A DNA stretch of 64,000 nucleotides from Uloborus plumipes (lineage: Eukaryota > Arthropoda > Arachnida > Araneae > Uloboridae), in contig JAXGGA010001109.1 of the NCBI GenBank assembly GCA_038373865.1, forward strand, positions 104,975 to 168,974, read 5' to 3'. Made by a program: the position numbers and the translations under genes. The notes under the pieces were generated by a model, which made no database searches, was not told the origin of the DNA, and saw nothing but the letters and a program-made list of their open reading frames with translations. This document shows positions 48,719 to 60,261 of this stretch, one piece after another (positions within the stretch are counted from its first letter, which is position 1; every line of letters begins with the position of its first letter).

Positions 48719-48726
48719 TGGTGATT
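48719..48726. repeat. LINE target-site duplication, 3' side
   Basis: TGGTGATT here and at 54175-54182 brackets the LINE. Between it and the LINE body is a tail that reads (GAAAT)n on the LINE strand (about 48724-48740). Confidence 0.65.
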
Positions 48727-49216
48727 TCATTTCATTTCATTTCTTACATCGTAAATTTGAGGCCTATGCTACAATACTTAGGCTTGCCTCCAATAATCCT
48801 CAAAAAGAGCGAACTAAAGCAACAAAACGTAAAATAGAGAACCCAACTCAACAAAACCGACCGCACAAACCCAGAAACCGACAAACAGAGCGAACTGCCC
48901 GAAAGGCAGACCTATCCAACCACAAAAGGGAAGAGAAGGAGATAGGGGTACAACCACATGCATTCCTGAGCAACCCTCTCTGGACTTCATAAAGCTGACA
49001 CGAAAGAACAAAGTGATCCACAGAGTCCACTACGCCACACCTAGAGCATAATGGTGTGTCGATCCTCTTGATTTTAAATAAATTGTCGTTTGTAAGAAGA
49101 GTTCTGGTCCTCAGTCTCGAAACTAATACATCCCAGAAACGGTTTTTCGGAGTTAGCCGATTATCCTTGTTGATGGAAGAAAGATGTTGGAAGTTGGTGG
49201 CATATTTCGATTTCTT

Positions 49217-52200
49217 TCAAGAGGAGGAGCATTTCTCCCAATAGTTTCTTTTGATGGTCTTGGCAATATCACTACAGGAGACCCAATGGAGGATGAGATT
49301 TTTGGAATGACCAAGGTTTGCCAATTCATCCGCCCTTTCATTCTCTTTTATCCCAATGTGGGCAGGGGTACAAACAATCCATATGTTCGTTTGAGAGTCA
49401 ATTAGGTTTTCAACACCATTCCAGATCATGAGGGAGATTCGTGGTGATTTGACATCCACGGACACGAGTGAATTCAGAATTGATAGACTGTCAGAAAGGA
49501 TGACGTTTGTAGTGTTCTTCCTGCAAAAACGTTTAATGTCTTGCCAGATGGCTAGCCCTTCCGCGGTATAAACAGATTTTGGGGGGGTACTTTCCCCATC
49601 AATTCTTCGCCATTGCTAGTGTTTGTAATTCTAATGCTAACTGTGTTCCCTTTTTTCGAGGCATCAGTAGCAACAATGTTGCAATGAGAGGAAAGAGTGG
49701 CTTTCCACCCGTAGAAAACTTGATAATATCTGGAGAAAGGGCTTTGCTCTGAAAAGGGAGGTAATTAATGTGAATTTTGTTTTCATAATTCGTGTCTAAA
49801 GGACGGTACAGAGGGATAATTTGGCTCGGATATAGATTGAACTCTCTCAGGAGCTTAGAGCAAGAAATCGCTAGGGGAAGACAATGATTCTTAGCTGGCA
49901 TGTTATCTATAGAGAAGGAGGCCAGTAATTTACTAATGGGAGAATGCTCTTTCAGGCTGAGGTGACGAATGTAAAATAGTTTTGCAAGCATGTTGTGTCT
50001 CATTTGAAGCGGCATTTCCCCCGCCTCCTTGAGTAGTATGGGAATAGGGGTAAATGATGGCAAACCTGTAGCCACCCTCAGGAATGAGTGAAAAATAGTA
50101 TCCAGTGTTTTCCTGCTAGAGGTTGAAGAGGAGATAAACACATGACTGCCGTAATCCAACCGACTTCGTATGCACATGTTGTCAATTCTAAGCAGGTGGG
50201 CATATCTAGCCCCCCATTTCCTAGATGCGATGAATTTGAAAACATTAATGTACTTAGAAACTTTTTTCGCAATATGGTTAAAGTGATAGCGAAAAGTGAG
50301 ATTAGCAGAAAAGAAGAGGCCCAAAATTTTCAAATTGTCCGTCCACGGGATATCGATGTCGTTGATTTTAAAGTTTCTTCTAGGTTTTTCTTTCTTGTTA
50401 GAAAAGTTAATGGCCGAACACTTGCTTGGGACAATTTTCATGTGCCATTTTTCACACCAGTTCTGAATGTGCACAAGTGCGGTCTGCAAACGATTCATAA
50501 CATTATCCAAGTCAGGACCAGAGCAAAAAATAAAGATATCGTCAGCGAAGGTAGTGACCGCGCCTTGAGGGACCCCTCGTGAATGTGTTTTATCCACCGA
50601 CAAAGCATTTCTCCATTTAACATTAAAACTTCTATCCGAAAGAAAATTAAAAATCCATAACGTTGCATTACCGCTTATTCCCATTCCAATTAACTTGATC
50701 ATCAGGCCATCTATCCAAACCAGATCGTATGCTGCCTGAAGGTCGAGGGAAATGCCGATGAAAAACTCTCTTTTGGACCTTGCTTCGCATATATTGTGGT
50801 GAATTTTAGCTTGGACAACATCGCATCCTCTATGAGGAAGAAACCCACACTGGTTATCTGGGAAATTGATACGGTTGATCATATACTTCATTATTCTTAT
50901 CAAAATCATGCGCTCTATTGTTTAAGCTATGGTTGACGTGAGCGAGATGGGCCTGTAGGATGAAATGATATCCTGTTCTTTCCCTTTTTTTAATATAGGG
51001 ATAATTGTGGATCTTTTCCATCTTTCAGGGATGATCCTAGTGCTCCAACTGTAATTCATTTCTTGAAGAAGTTTATAAACCTGGTTTTTGTTCATAATCT
51101 TCAGGGCTTTGCCCGAAATGCCATCAGGCCCTGGAGTGGTGTTCCGATTTTTGTTGATCGCAAGGTGAAGCTCGTTAAGAGAAAAGAGATCGTTAAACTT
51201 GTCGACTGACGGCTCACTAAGATCAAAAGGGATTTTCATCATCACATCAGGTTTTTGCAGAGATAAAGCAATAGCGTTAGCTTGAGTCAGGAGAGAGGTA
51301 AGTAAAAGATTCCCAGCCTTGAGAATAAATTGGGACTTCATGTTAACAGATGAGCGATTAGCCAAAGATTTTAGTATTTTGAATATGTTATTATTCTTTA
51401 CAGAATCTTCACAAGTTTTCCTCCAATATGTTCGCTTACTAGTGTGACAGATCTGTCTTAGTTTAGCGGACAATTCTTTATATTTTATCCAGTTTACTTT
51501 TGAGAGTGATTTTTTAGCGACTCTTAGGGCTTTCCGTTTCTGCCCGAGGTAATACCTGCATTCTGTGTTCCACCAGGGAGGATTTCCATAGGCCTTCCTC
51601 TGTGTTCTCTTGCTTTTGTTGATAGCTTCAGAAATAATATTTTGTATTCCAAAAGTATTTGTTGACATGATATCCCTGAACTTCTCTTCAATAATGTTCT
51701 GGTCGGTTTGCCAATAGATATAGGTATAAGTTTGAAGATGATCATCTTTAAGGTTAAGGTTCAGTTGAATGGGGTGATGATCACTATCAAACAGGTCTGC
51801 GTGAATAATTATATGAATGTCAGAAAAAATATCAGTAGAACACAGAGTCAGATCAAGGAGTGAATCCGCACAACCCATCGACCTATGGGCGGGAATGTGC
51901 GTGTTTAAAAAACATATATTATTTTCGTTTATCCAATCGAGGATTTTGTCAGCATCTGGAGAGTTATGAGAGCTACCAAGGGCTACATGATGGATATTGA
52001 AATCACTTACAATGATAAATGGATGGGACAGATACCTTCGAAATTGATGGAGCCATTTGGGGTCCCACTTACCGTTGGGGGAATAAACATTAAAGACTTG
52101 GAGAGACGTATTTGTATTTAGGAACATTTTGATTCCCATAATTTCGATGTCAGAAGCGGGTATGCTAAGAACAATATTTTTGAAGGGCACATCTTTGTTA

Positions 52201-52400
52201 ACCGCAAATAAAATACCGCCACCCGGTCGGTTAGGACGATCTAACCGATAAATGTTCTTGTTAGAAATAAAAAGATCTTTGCCAGGTTTTAAGAAAGACT
52301 TTTGTATAGCCAGCACTGTGGCATTTGAAAAAAAGGAATTAGACAGACAGGCACCTTTGTTGAGAACTCTCCTAGCGTTCCATTAAACAAAATGAACAGA
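49217..52400 (-). pseudogene. LINE ORF2: endonuclease, reverse transcriptase, RNase H
   Basis: Target-primed reverse transcription enzyme. N-terminus near 52390 shows WNARRVLNK (endonuclease), after an in-frame TAA. Then LAIQKSFLKPG, RPGGGILFAVNK, VSDFNIHHVALGSS (usual G of GDFN changed to S) and SDHHPIQLNL. The linker has KAYGNPPWWNTECRYYLGQK. The reverse transcriptase begins with TPGPDGISGKALK, WKRSTIIPILKKGK and SSYRPISLTS. A TAA at 50922-50924 interrupts it in frame. Next come NQCGFLPHRGCDVVQAKIH, SLDLQAAYDLVW and RGVPQG, joined directly to AVTTFADDIFIF. The 20-30 residues expected between RGVPQG and FADD are missing, an in-frame deletion in the catalytic palm. A C-run near 49582 causes a frameshift before the RNase H part, which ends with PAHIGIKENERADELANLG. 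Plus-strand frames at 50142 and 49184 are shadows. Confidence 0.9.
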
Positions 52401-52499
52401 CATAAAAAACGGCAGACAACCGACGAAAAAACGCACACAAAGGGCCTGGCACGCCAGAGGTCTACCCGCTAGGCGAAACCACAGCAGGAGCGTCATTTT

Positions 52500-53699
52500 T
52501 CAGCGGAGAAACAGAAAAACAGAGGAAAGGCCCCAGTGGGATCCTCTCAACAGGGGTTTTATCCTTGATCTTAGCTTTTTTTTGTGAACAGTTTCCGACC
52601 CATAGTTGACTTCAAGTTTGCTTCCAAAGACTTCCATAGATTTTTGCATTATGTGAGACACATTCTCAAGTACGCTTTGGTGGAACTGTTGGAGAGAGTT
52701 TTCTAATAACGCTTTTACCATCATAATTGAATTTTGCTGCGCCTCGGCAATTTTTTTTCGCAAACAGTGACAACTTGCTGCATTTCAGCGTTTAAGTCTT
52801 CTCGGGTAATTTTGTTAGTAAGACCTTTAGTAGTTTTAGCATAACTTGTCGACTGCTGACTCCTGAAACTGCTCCCGGCTTCCGGCAACGTCAGTTGTGC
52901 ATCAGATTTAAAACGAAGGATGCTCTCCTCTTTGATTCTTAATGGGCATTGGTTATAATTTGCTGGGTGGTCACCGTTGCAGTTAAAACAAGCGGGGGGG
53001 GGGGGGTTCGTGCATGGTTCTGTGGTTTTTTCCACAGTTCATGCATTTGATAGCATCTTTGCATTTTTTAGAGGCACGTTGGTTGAATGCCTTGCACGTT
53101 GTGCACTGCCGAGGACGATCGTAAAATGTGTTGATGACTTGTCTTGTTAGCCAGATATTAACATATTTGGGGACATTCTTCCCATATATGCTCACCAATA
53201 TATTCTCAGTAGGCGATTTCCCCAAACTAACTTTAGCCGCGAATTTTCTTACTTCCGCTACTCTGATGTTATTTTCTGCTTCTATTTCTTCCACCAGATC
53301 AGGTATCATAATAGTAGCTATGTTTCTAAGTAAGAATTTGGACGTGCAATTTTCTATATGGATTTCACTTTTAACTCTTATTTCGACCAAATGGTCCAAT
53401 TTTGCTAATTTGAGAGCGTTATCAACATTGCTTGTTTCCACAATTAAATGATTACTTCTGGTAAATTTAACTGTAGTGTTTGCTTCTTTATCATCAACCT
53501 GTTCAAGAATGTCCTTCTTTAACATTCTTGGTTTGTTCCTAGGCAGACTGACTTGGTCAACTGTCGTGAAAAAAAGGAGAAACGTACTTGTTCCATTTGT
53601 AGCTGCAAACTGAATGATTTGGAAAACGCTGACCTCCCGTGAGAAGACCAAAATGCCGTCTGCATTAATGGGCTCTTTTTCTCCACTATAAATGTCCAT
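52500..53699 (-). pseudogene. LINE ORF1: gag-like zinc-knuckle RNA-binding protein
   Basis: Probable start at Met 53697-53699 (MDIYSGEKEPINADG); an upstream in-frame Met at 53756 gives a hydrophobic, unlikely N-terminus. The middle part (TVKFTRSNHLIVETSN to KYVNIWLTRQVINTFYDRP) looks like the RRM-like region of Jockey/I ORF1. It is followed by three cysteine clusters: CTTCKAFNQRASKKC, CMNCGKNHRTMH and CFNCNGDHPANYNQC. The G13 run at 52994-53006 causes a frameshift between the second and third clusters. Another shift near 52755 leads into KIAEAQQNSIMMVKALLENS, a helical, Gln-rich C-terminus that ends at 52500. The family role is binding element RNA to form the retrotransposition particle. Plus-strand frame 53128-53451 is a shadow. 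Confidence 0.85.
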
Positions 53700-53756
53700 C
53701 GACCACATGCGGACCACAAGCGACACCACCGAACACAAGCACGAAAACTCAAACAA

Positions 53757-54174
53757 AAGCCAAAAAAGCGAAAAGGAGACTCACCAACCACGACAAACAC
53801 CAACCACCAGAAACCAACGACAGAGGAGAGCAACAGCTAACTGCGAGCCTGATCCAGCAAAACGCAACTGAGCAGTTCCGTACTGCGCCATTTTCCTCTG
53901 GAGCAAGTACAGACAGTCCACTCGGCAAAGTCGACACAAGACAGCGAACCTCGCAGACCAACAAGAGACCTTTCCGAACTTCCTAATGACGATTGCACAC
54001 ACCGAATCCTATCCTATTCTCCTTCCAATAACCTAATCAAAAAGCACTTCTCTCTTTAGGAAACAACACCTAATCTGTTCTAAGTTCAACCAACGTGCTC
54101 TTCCAAGCAACCTACTTGACCCCACGCTTGCACCGAAGAGAGAGCTAAACACTAATCCAACAACAGCAGTCGAC
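53757..54174 (-). promoter_or_regulatory. LINE 5' region (presumed UTR with internal promoter)
   Basis: About 420 bases between the right target duplication and ORF1, GC-richer than the surroundings and starting GTCGACTGCTGTTGTTGG on the element strand. LINEs of this group carry internal promoters here; I see no specific motif that proves one. Three overlapping small open frames (53519-54002) are not supported. Confidence 0.4.
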
Positions 54175-54182
54175 TGGTGATT

Positions 54183-54835
54183 GTGTTGATTTCCAAGTCA
54201 CTACATGTGTATACTACGCTTAATCAGGGTTGACAGATTTGCAAACAGAAAAATACTACGCCTCACCCCCCCCCCCAAAAAAAATACTACAGATACAGAT
54301 AATTGACTTTTTTCGTGCCGGCGCGAAACGCCTTTACTAAAAAAAAAAGTAAATAAATAAAAATTACAAAGTACTAGATTTGTATTTGTAATTGATACTG
54401 AGTGGCGATATTTCATCTTGTGTGAAACTACTAGCAAGATATACCATGAAGAAAACCCTACAGTATCTGTTGAGCAATTTTTAACCAAGTTTGGAAGTAT
54501 GAAGGAAGGAGGGAGGGGGGGGGATTCAAAATTAAAAACAATGTGTAACTTTATATTTTTACTGTTTTTTTGGAAAATGAATGTTCTCATCTTTTAATAA
54601 GAAATTGTTAATTGGATTCTGAAATTCCTGTCTTTTTTATTTTTAACCCCACTAAAAGAATTAAAAATACCATTTATAAACTACTTTTTAACAGGATACT
54701 ACAAAAATATTACGCTCGTTATTTGGGTCGAAAAAATACTGCAGTAGTGTATAAAAAATACTACACCTGGCAACACTGCTCTTAATTCAGTACACGTTGC
54801 CATTATTTCACTAATTATGCAGTTCTACTTTGCAT
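54183..54835. other. No gene seen
   Basis: A C run at 54266-54275 and G runs at about 54509-54521. The minus frame 54201-54590 crosses both and is not credible. Confidence 0.5.
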
Positions 54836-55078
54836 GGGGCCTCGGTGGTGCAGTGGTTGCAAGTCATTCTCGCAATCCTGAGGTGGCAGGTTCGATTCCC
54901 GCCCCCGCCCTGGTTGTAACATCCCTCTCAGTGCGGTAAAATGTCTTATCCTATGAATATGTGGTGCTATCTGTCAAAAATGAAACCTTTCTTGTGTTTG
55001 TCTGGAGGTAAGGCACTTGGTACGCAGTTCTCCATGCATGGGAAACTGATTAGCTTCTAAGCAATGAAAGATAAAAAA
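54836..55078 (+). mobile_element. tRNA-derived SINE, type 3
   Basis: Begins GGGGCCTCGGTGGTGCAGTGG (A box within TGGTGCAGTGG) with a B box GGTTCGATTCCC about 40 bases on. The body includes CTATCTGTCAAAAATGAAAC and ends CAATGAAAGATAAAAAATAG. Its body differs from the SINE types at 14475 and 19774. It is not a tRNA gene: no acceptor stem closes after the B box. Confidence 0.85.
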
Positions 55079-55239
55079 TAGTTTGCAGAAATTGTTGTGA
55101 GTGTTCAGAACCCAGTAGTAGAATTATTTCCAGCAGTCTGTAACTGAAACAGGTTTAAAAACCAAAAAATAGTCAGGAAGGTAAACCAGCACTATATTAA
55201 ATATATAAACACAATATACGAATACCTTTGCGCATAAAC

Positions 55240-55422
55240 GTAAAGTTGAAATACAACGTTAAAGAAAAGCACAAATGCACATGGATACTACAGACACTTG
55301 TTTCGGCGTTATAAGGAACGCCATTTCAATGCAAAAAAAAACAACAACTTTGTAACGCCGAAACACGTGTCTGCAGTTTCCCGCTGCATTTGTGCTTTTT
55401 TAACGTTGTATTTAAACTTTAC
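55240..55422. repeat. Hairpin element of about 183 bp, CACGTGTTTCGG family
   Basis: The left arm GTAAAGTTGAAATACAACGT through GCACAAATGCA, CTACAGACACTTGTTTCGG and CGTTATAAGGAACGCC is mirrored by the right arm, with CGCCGAAACACGTGTCTGCAG, TGCATTTGTGCTTTTT and AACGTTGTATTTAAACTTTAC. The arms are about 80 bases, the loop is A-rich. The family word also occurs at 18958-19096 and 56045-56125. Confidence 0.85.
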
Positions 55423-56044
55423 AGAACCATATTATATTAGTCGTAACACTTATTATAAACGATTCCAAAGAAATGCCTGAAAAAAAAGTGTTAAATTTGA
55501 AAATTACGAGTGAAATGTAGCCTAAAAAGTTATAATAAATAATATGGAAAATTAAGGCTTGCACAGTTAGTAAAGCAAGAGCTTTTGAACTCTCAGCGAC
55601 AGAAGACTCCTATATAACTTTATGCATCTTTTCTGCTTTTGCTTTTTCTTTCAGTTTAATTCTGACTATATTTCAATTTTAAATTCGACAGATTTCTACA
55701 AAAAGAGAAGGAGAAAATTAAAAAAAAATATCTTCCAATTCAGAAACAACTTGCCGATCTTAAGAATCCACAATGGGCATTGAGCTGCGTCTGTTAACGG
55801 GGAACAAATACGCAAGGGGTTTTCAGGGTCTGGATTGGTAAACTCCGAGTTCAAATCCGTTATTTCGGTACTACATCATCATTACATATCGAAGAATACA
55901 CCCCTACAAACTATTTCTCTCTGGTTTAAGCAGCTTAAATTACCCCAAAATGCAAACATTGACGAGTAAGAGTTCATATTGACGTTTTATGGAAAGCAAA
56001 ACGGGAATGATCAACGTTTTATCGCACAGAAATTTTAAATCCCC
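55423..56044. other. No gene seen
   Basis: GAGTTCAAATCCG near 55848 resembles a tRNA B box, but no A box or cloverleaf could be built, so I call no RNA gene. Otherwise AT-rich. Confidence 0.45.
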
Positions 56045-56125
56045 GCAGGCACGTGTTTCAGGTTTACAAGAAACCCCTTTCTCAATGCAACGAAGTGTGA
56101 GCTTTAAGATGAAAAGGCTTTTCAA
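56045..56125 (+). repeat. Fragment of the CACGTGTTTCGG repeat family
   Basis: GCAGGCACGTGTTTCAGGTT, CAAGAAACCCCTTTCTCAAT and AGTGTGAGCTTTAAGATGAA align with 19028-19094. The open frames over it on both strands are shadows. Confidence 0.65.
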
Positions 56126-56684
56126 AGCAATGCTACTAAAGAAGGAGCTCTCTCTTTGTATCATTACCAGACAAATTTATTTAATCTGAGTTTACTACGG
56201 ATTTTCTAGTACTACTGCTTTTTTTTAGTCTAGATAATCATTTGCCGAAAGGTGGTAATCGTAAAACAGAACAGTCAGTGATGTATCCAGGGGTACTTAG
56301 AAATATTCTTTTTTGATTAAAAGGAAAGGCTAAAATGAACGATATCCTCTGACCCCGAAATTTCTACTACGCTGTTAATAGAAGTAGTATAATGTGCAAA
56401 GTAGCTACTAAACCATTCAATTCTCCAAAATCTTATTTTATTATCCTACACCAGCAGTGCAAATAACATGTTTGTATTTTAAACTCAAGAAAATTGAAGG
56501 GTTTGGAGGATGAAATGGCTATGTTACATTTTTGAAAATACAATCAGGATACAGGTAAACAAATAAAACTTGATACATTAAAAAACAAATATCATTAAAC
56601 CAACTTCATACGCTCACTTAAGGACAAAACCAGGACAAAAAAAAGCTGCAATACAACTACAACAATAAAACTTTGAGCTTTACT
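56126..56684. other. No gene seen
   Basis: AT-rich spacer with no recognised motif or repeat. Confidence 0.5.
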
Positions 56685-56980
56685 GTCCGTTCGTGAAAGC
56701 CGCGCCTAGCACTCGGGAACCATTTCAATTAAAAAAGGGGTGATGGGTTGTGAGTGGTAACTTTCTGAAGTTTTCAATTGAAACTTGCATGTTTGCTATC
56801 CTTTGACGTATTCAGCTAAACTATGTATTTGAAATTAGCGTCGTTCTACGTTATTTAATACGATTCGAAATGCTTCTTATTGTTCTTCCCCTTATTCCTA
56901 TTTTGGTAAGGTCAGAGAAAACTTGACGCATGCGTAAATACGCGGAAGGTTTTACCTAAAAAAATTCAGACAGTAATTAC
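56685..56980 (+). mobile_element. MITE family C, truncated at both ends
   Basis: Collinear with about 29229-29557: TACTGTCCGTTCGTGAAAGC, CGCGCCTAGCACTCGGGAAC, AACTATGTATTTGAAATTAG and GACGCATGCGTAAATACGCG. Both CACTTGGCA termini are missing. Confidence 0.8.
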
Positions 56981-59499
56981 TCTAGATTTGGGTTTTGTTG
57001 ATGGCCCCTGCATCTTCCAAGCCCTTCAATTATGAATATGTTATTCATAGAAGCATTCGAATTTACGAGGGAAAATACTCCTCATTACGCTTCGTTATAA
57101 GCAGCTTTACTTTTTATTTGTTATCTTTCATTTTCTCTTCATCTTCTGAAAGGAAATCCATTAATCTACCTTAAAGTAAAGAACATTGTTTCTTTCCTTT
57201 GGTAAATCTTTTACAGACAAAAACTTCTTCAAAACATATATCAGAAAGTTTAAAAAAAAGCGTACTTTTGAAATTCTTCACCCATGTATGGGATCAAACG
57301 GCATAAGCCGACTTTGTGTTTTAACCAAAGACTTTCAACGGAAAGAATTCGCAATTTCTCAAGCTTTGAGATCAATCCCGTCAAAAAGTGAGGAATTAAG
57401 TCTTCTTGATCAAAGAAAGGAAAGATTTCTCGAGTTGGATTTTTGAAGCATTAAAGCAATCGATTTGCAACAAGTGTAACTGGTCCTGAAACGAACGATT
57501 GACTTGGGGGGAATATGTGATTAAATTCAGCCTTTTGTTGAGCAGAAAATCTCATAACTAGGGCTATTGTATTTTAATGTAAGAGAAATTGAAAGCTTCT
57601 TTAAGGAAAGTTTGAATAAAGTAAAAAGTAATTTTTCTGCTTCGCGTTAACATTGATCTCCATGATTAACTAGTGTACTGCCATACTTAACTGTTGTTAG
57701 TTTTACCTATAATATAAAACATATTCGGTAGCATTTTACGGTGGAAAACACTGAATAGCAAATCTTCTGTTTAGGTAGGGGAAAAATTATATGTTGGATC
57801 AAATTCAACTTCGGTTGCTGATATCAGCACATTTAACTTAGATTATGTAAACGTACCACACTCTGATAAGATGCCTTACTTTGAAAAAATTCATGTCTTC
57901 TCTGGGAGAAAGCCTTAGAATTTTGAAAATGGCTCAAGGATAATAACTGTAGCAGTAAATTATTGGTGAAGCAAAACAACTTTTCCAGCCTCTAATCTTA
58001 GCAAATGGAAATTGTAAATTTTTCCTCCATATAATTCCAATTGAGTTATATTCCATAAAAAATAGTGATAATCAATTTCAAAATTAAGGAAATCTTGCAT
58101 CTGACATAAAGTAATGCATATTTGGTTTTAACGCGATGCTCCAAAAAATGCTAACTGGTTCTGTGACATAAAGAAAAATAGCGTTACGTCTGAGAAAAAC
58201 TTTAGTCCTTTAGTTAAGTTGATAGTATCTCAAAGTGCATAAAACCCATATTTGGTTTTACTTGAAAATCCATTTAATATCTTAAATTAAGCAACACCTT
58301 TAATACAGGTTTCAGTACGGCACACAACTACTATATTAGATTTGGAAATAATGTTATTGCTTCAGGAGGAATTTTGATCCCCCAAAACCCACCTTCGCTA
58401 CACTACTGGGGGACAAAGTTTTGTGAAGAATCCTAATCAAGGGGGTTTTGCACAAGGATCTATTTACCAAGAAGAAGGTATGTCAAAATATGAACAAAAA
58501 TCTGTTGGGATACCTCAAAGTTCAACTTTCAGAAGGGACATTGTTTCAGATTAAATTTTATGAGAAAAAATCAGTGGTTTAGCCAAAGAGGGTCCATGGG
58601 GTTTGGAACCAGGCCCGTCATTTAGAACTTTACTAGAGGGAGAGCGGTAGGGGGCAAAGGATGATAAATAAACGTATGATGACACCAAAAACAGCAAGAA
58701 CAACGCCCATTTCATGTAAACACATTGGAAGGGGCATTGACCCCCCCCCCACTGATTCCCTAAATGATGTCCCTTATTGGAACTCCCCACCCCGAAATGA
58801 GTAAAAGAATTCAAAATAAAATCGTCATGTTTATTTACATAATTTTCCTATTCGCACACATAAGAAAACGTGAATTTAAGCACATGCAAACTTCACTGAA
58901 CTTCCTCCAAACCAAAATCCTGGCCGCGCTACTGAAAAAGATGTTATCAAAAATATTTTGCTAATTAAGTACAGCAATGAAGTAATTTAGCGTCTTTAAT
59001 TAAGAGCAGAACAACTAGTTTTCTTCAAGTCAAATGAAACTTTAAAGCTATCGAAAAACCATGCTAAAGAGAAAAGAGTCTTACTCTGAGCTTTAATCGT
59101 TAAGGAGTTTTGAAATCTGTAAAGTAAAGAAGTGTTTCTAATTTTAACTTTCATGGATTAAACGGAATCAGTCTAGGGAGAAAATAAATACTTCGAGCTA
59201 AGCTTTTCATTTCGGAGTAAAATAATTTTTAATCAAAACATACTTCCAGTTCAGCCATTTTTAAAAACTAAAGAAGCAGTAAAAAAAAAACATGTATTTC
59301 CAGCTCAATAGCTTAATAGTTTTTTGTTTTGAGAAAACTACTGAGCTTGTGAAAAAGCTCTCTAAAACTTGGAATAATTGAATTATCAAGCCCAACTTTT
59401 TTAAAGTGCACAGTTAGAACATAGATGAGTTATTCATTATAATGCTAATTTTTTGGAGAAAATAATATATTTCCTTGTTCCGTTCGTAGGTGGTGTAAT
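56981..59499. other. No gene seen
   Basis: The open frame 57186-57446 (86 codons, with KKKRTFEILHP and LDQRKERFLELDF) is hydrophilic and has a more protein-like look than most, but no known motif or splice context was found. A C run lies at about 58741-58750. A weak inverted pair around TCATTTAG (58618 and 58763) may be a decayed MITE. Confidence 0.45.
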
Positions 59500-59760
59500 A
59501 CATTGATGAAGAGGATAAAAAAATGATGAAAGGAAGAAAGAAATGTTTTGAAAGAAAGAAAGAAGAAAAAGGGAAAGCAGATAAAAGATGACAAATGAAT
59601 GAAGAGGATAAAGAAAGAAAAATGCGAAAGGAAATGAAGAAAGACACGTGTCGAAAAAAAGAAACCATAATGCAGAAAGTTAAAAAAAAAAAAAAAAAAA
59701 GACGAAAGAAAGAAACATGCCAAAATAAAAAAGAAAGAAATATGAGAAAACGTATACTAG
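59500..59760. repeat. Purine-rich (GA/A) tract on the plus strand
   Basis: About 260 bases dominated by GAAAG, GAAGA and AAAGAAAG words, including an A run at 59681-59700. The open frames on either strand here are compositional (Lys/Glu on plus, Ser/Phe on minus). Confidence 0.8.
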
Positions 59761-60261
59761 CTTTAACTCAAGCAAACATTTATTATTTTTCCGAAATATG
59801 TATTGAAACCAGTTTATATAAAATTCGCATTTTTTAAAACAAAAATAAATCGAATAATTTGGAAACAGGGCTCTCTGTGCTAGAAATGCTGAAGTCTTCA
59901 AGCTTGAAGCGACGTTTGGGGAGGTTGGATTGTATTGGATGCAGAGAAAATCACCGGGTAAGGGTAGACAGGCCTCCACAGTCTAGACCTTAATCCGTGA
60001 GAATTCCTTTTGTGGGTTTTTCATGAAGGAAAAGAACCCATGGGATCCTTTTAATTCACTTGTTGGTTTCGATGCACTTCAGTTTGTTATGATAGTTTTG
60101 AAACCAATTTTATAATACAATAGATGTGGCAGTGGCGTAACTATACCATCTGGGGCCCGTGGCAAATTCTCTTGATGGAACCCTATCAGTAAAAATTGTC
60201 ACGTTGTACTGAGTTTAATTTTAATAAACTTCGAGATTTTCAGCGTACTCAATTACACGTT

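Larger units (their letters stand above)
48727..54174 (-). mobile_element. Nearly full-length non-LTR retrotransposon (LINE), I/Jockey group with RNase H
   Basis: Reads right to left: 5' region 53757-54174, ORF1 with zinc knuckles, ORF2 with AP endonuclease, reverse transcriptase and C-terminal RNase H, a 3' UTR of about 500 bases, and a short (GAAAT)n tail. About 5.45 kb. The I-type group is suggested by the combination of a zinc-knuckle ORF1, AP endonuclease and RNase H; Jockey elements usually lack RNase H. The possible 8-bp target duplication at both ends, TGGTGATT, argues that the copy is close to complete. Several shifts, a stop and a deletion inactivate it. Confidence 0.9.

Noticed and set aside
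50142..50582. 146-codon plus-strand open frame
   Set aside because: Antisense shadow of the LINE reverse transcriptase.
53519..54002. Overlapping minus-strand open frames upstream of LINE ORF1 as a separate gene
   Set aside because: They lie in the LINE 5' region, are in conflicting frames, and show only Cys/Leu/Val-rich composition without motif.
55780..55880. Possible tRNA-like segment with GAGTTCAAATCCG
   Set aside because: The B-box-like word is present, but no A box, anticodon arm or acceptor stem could be assembled.
57186..57446. 86-codon open frame with charged composition
   Set aside because: More protein-like than most, but no family motif, partner exon or codon signal that I can support.
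58600..58780. Possible hAT-like MITE with GGCCCGTCATTTAG and CTAAATGATGTCCC
   Set aside because: The inverted match is short and gapped, and no target duplication is visible.
60126..60220. CAGTGGCGTAACTATACCATC as the left end of a hAT element
   Set aside because: The word resembles known hAT tips, but no inverted right end or target duplication was found nearby.
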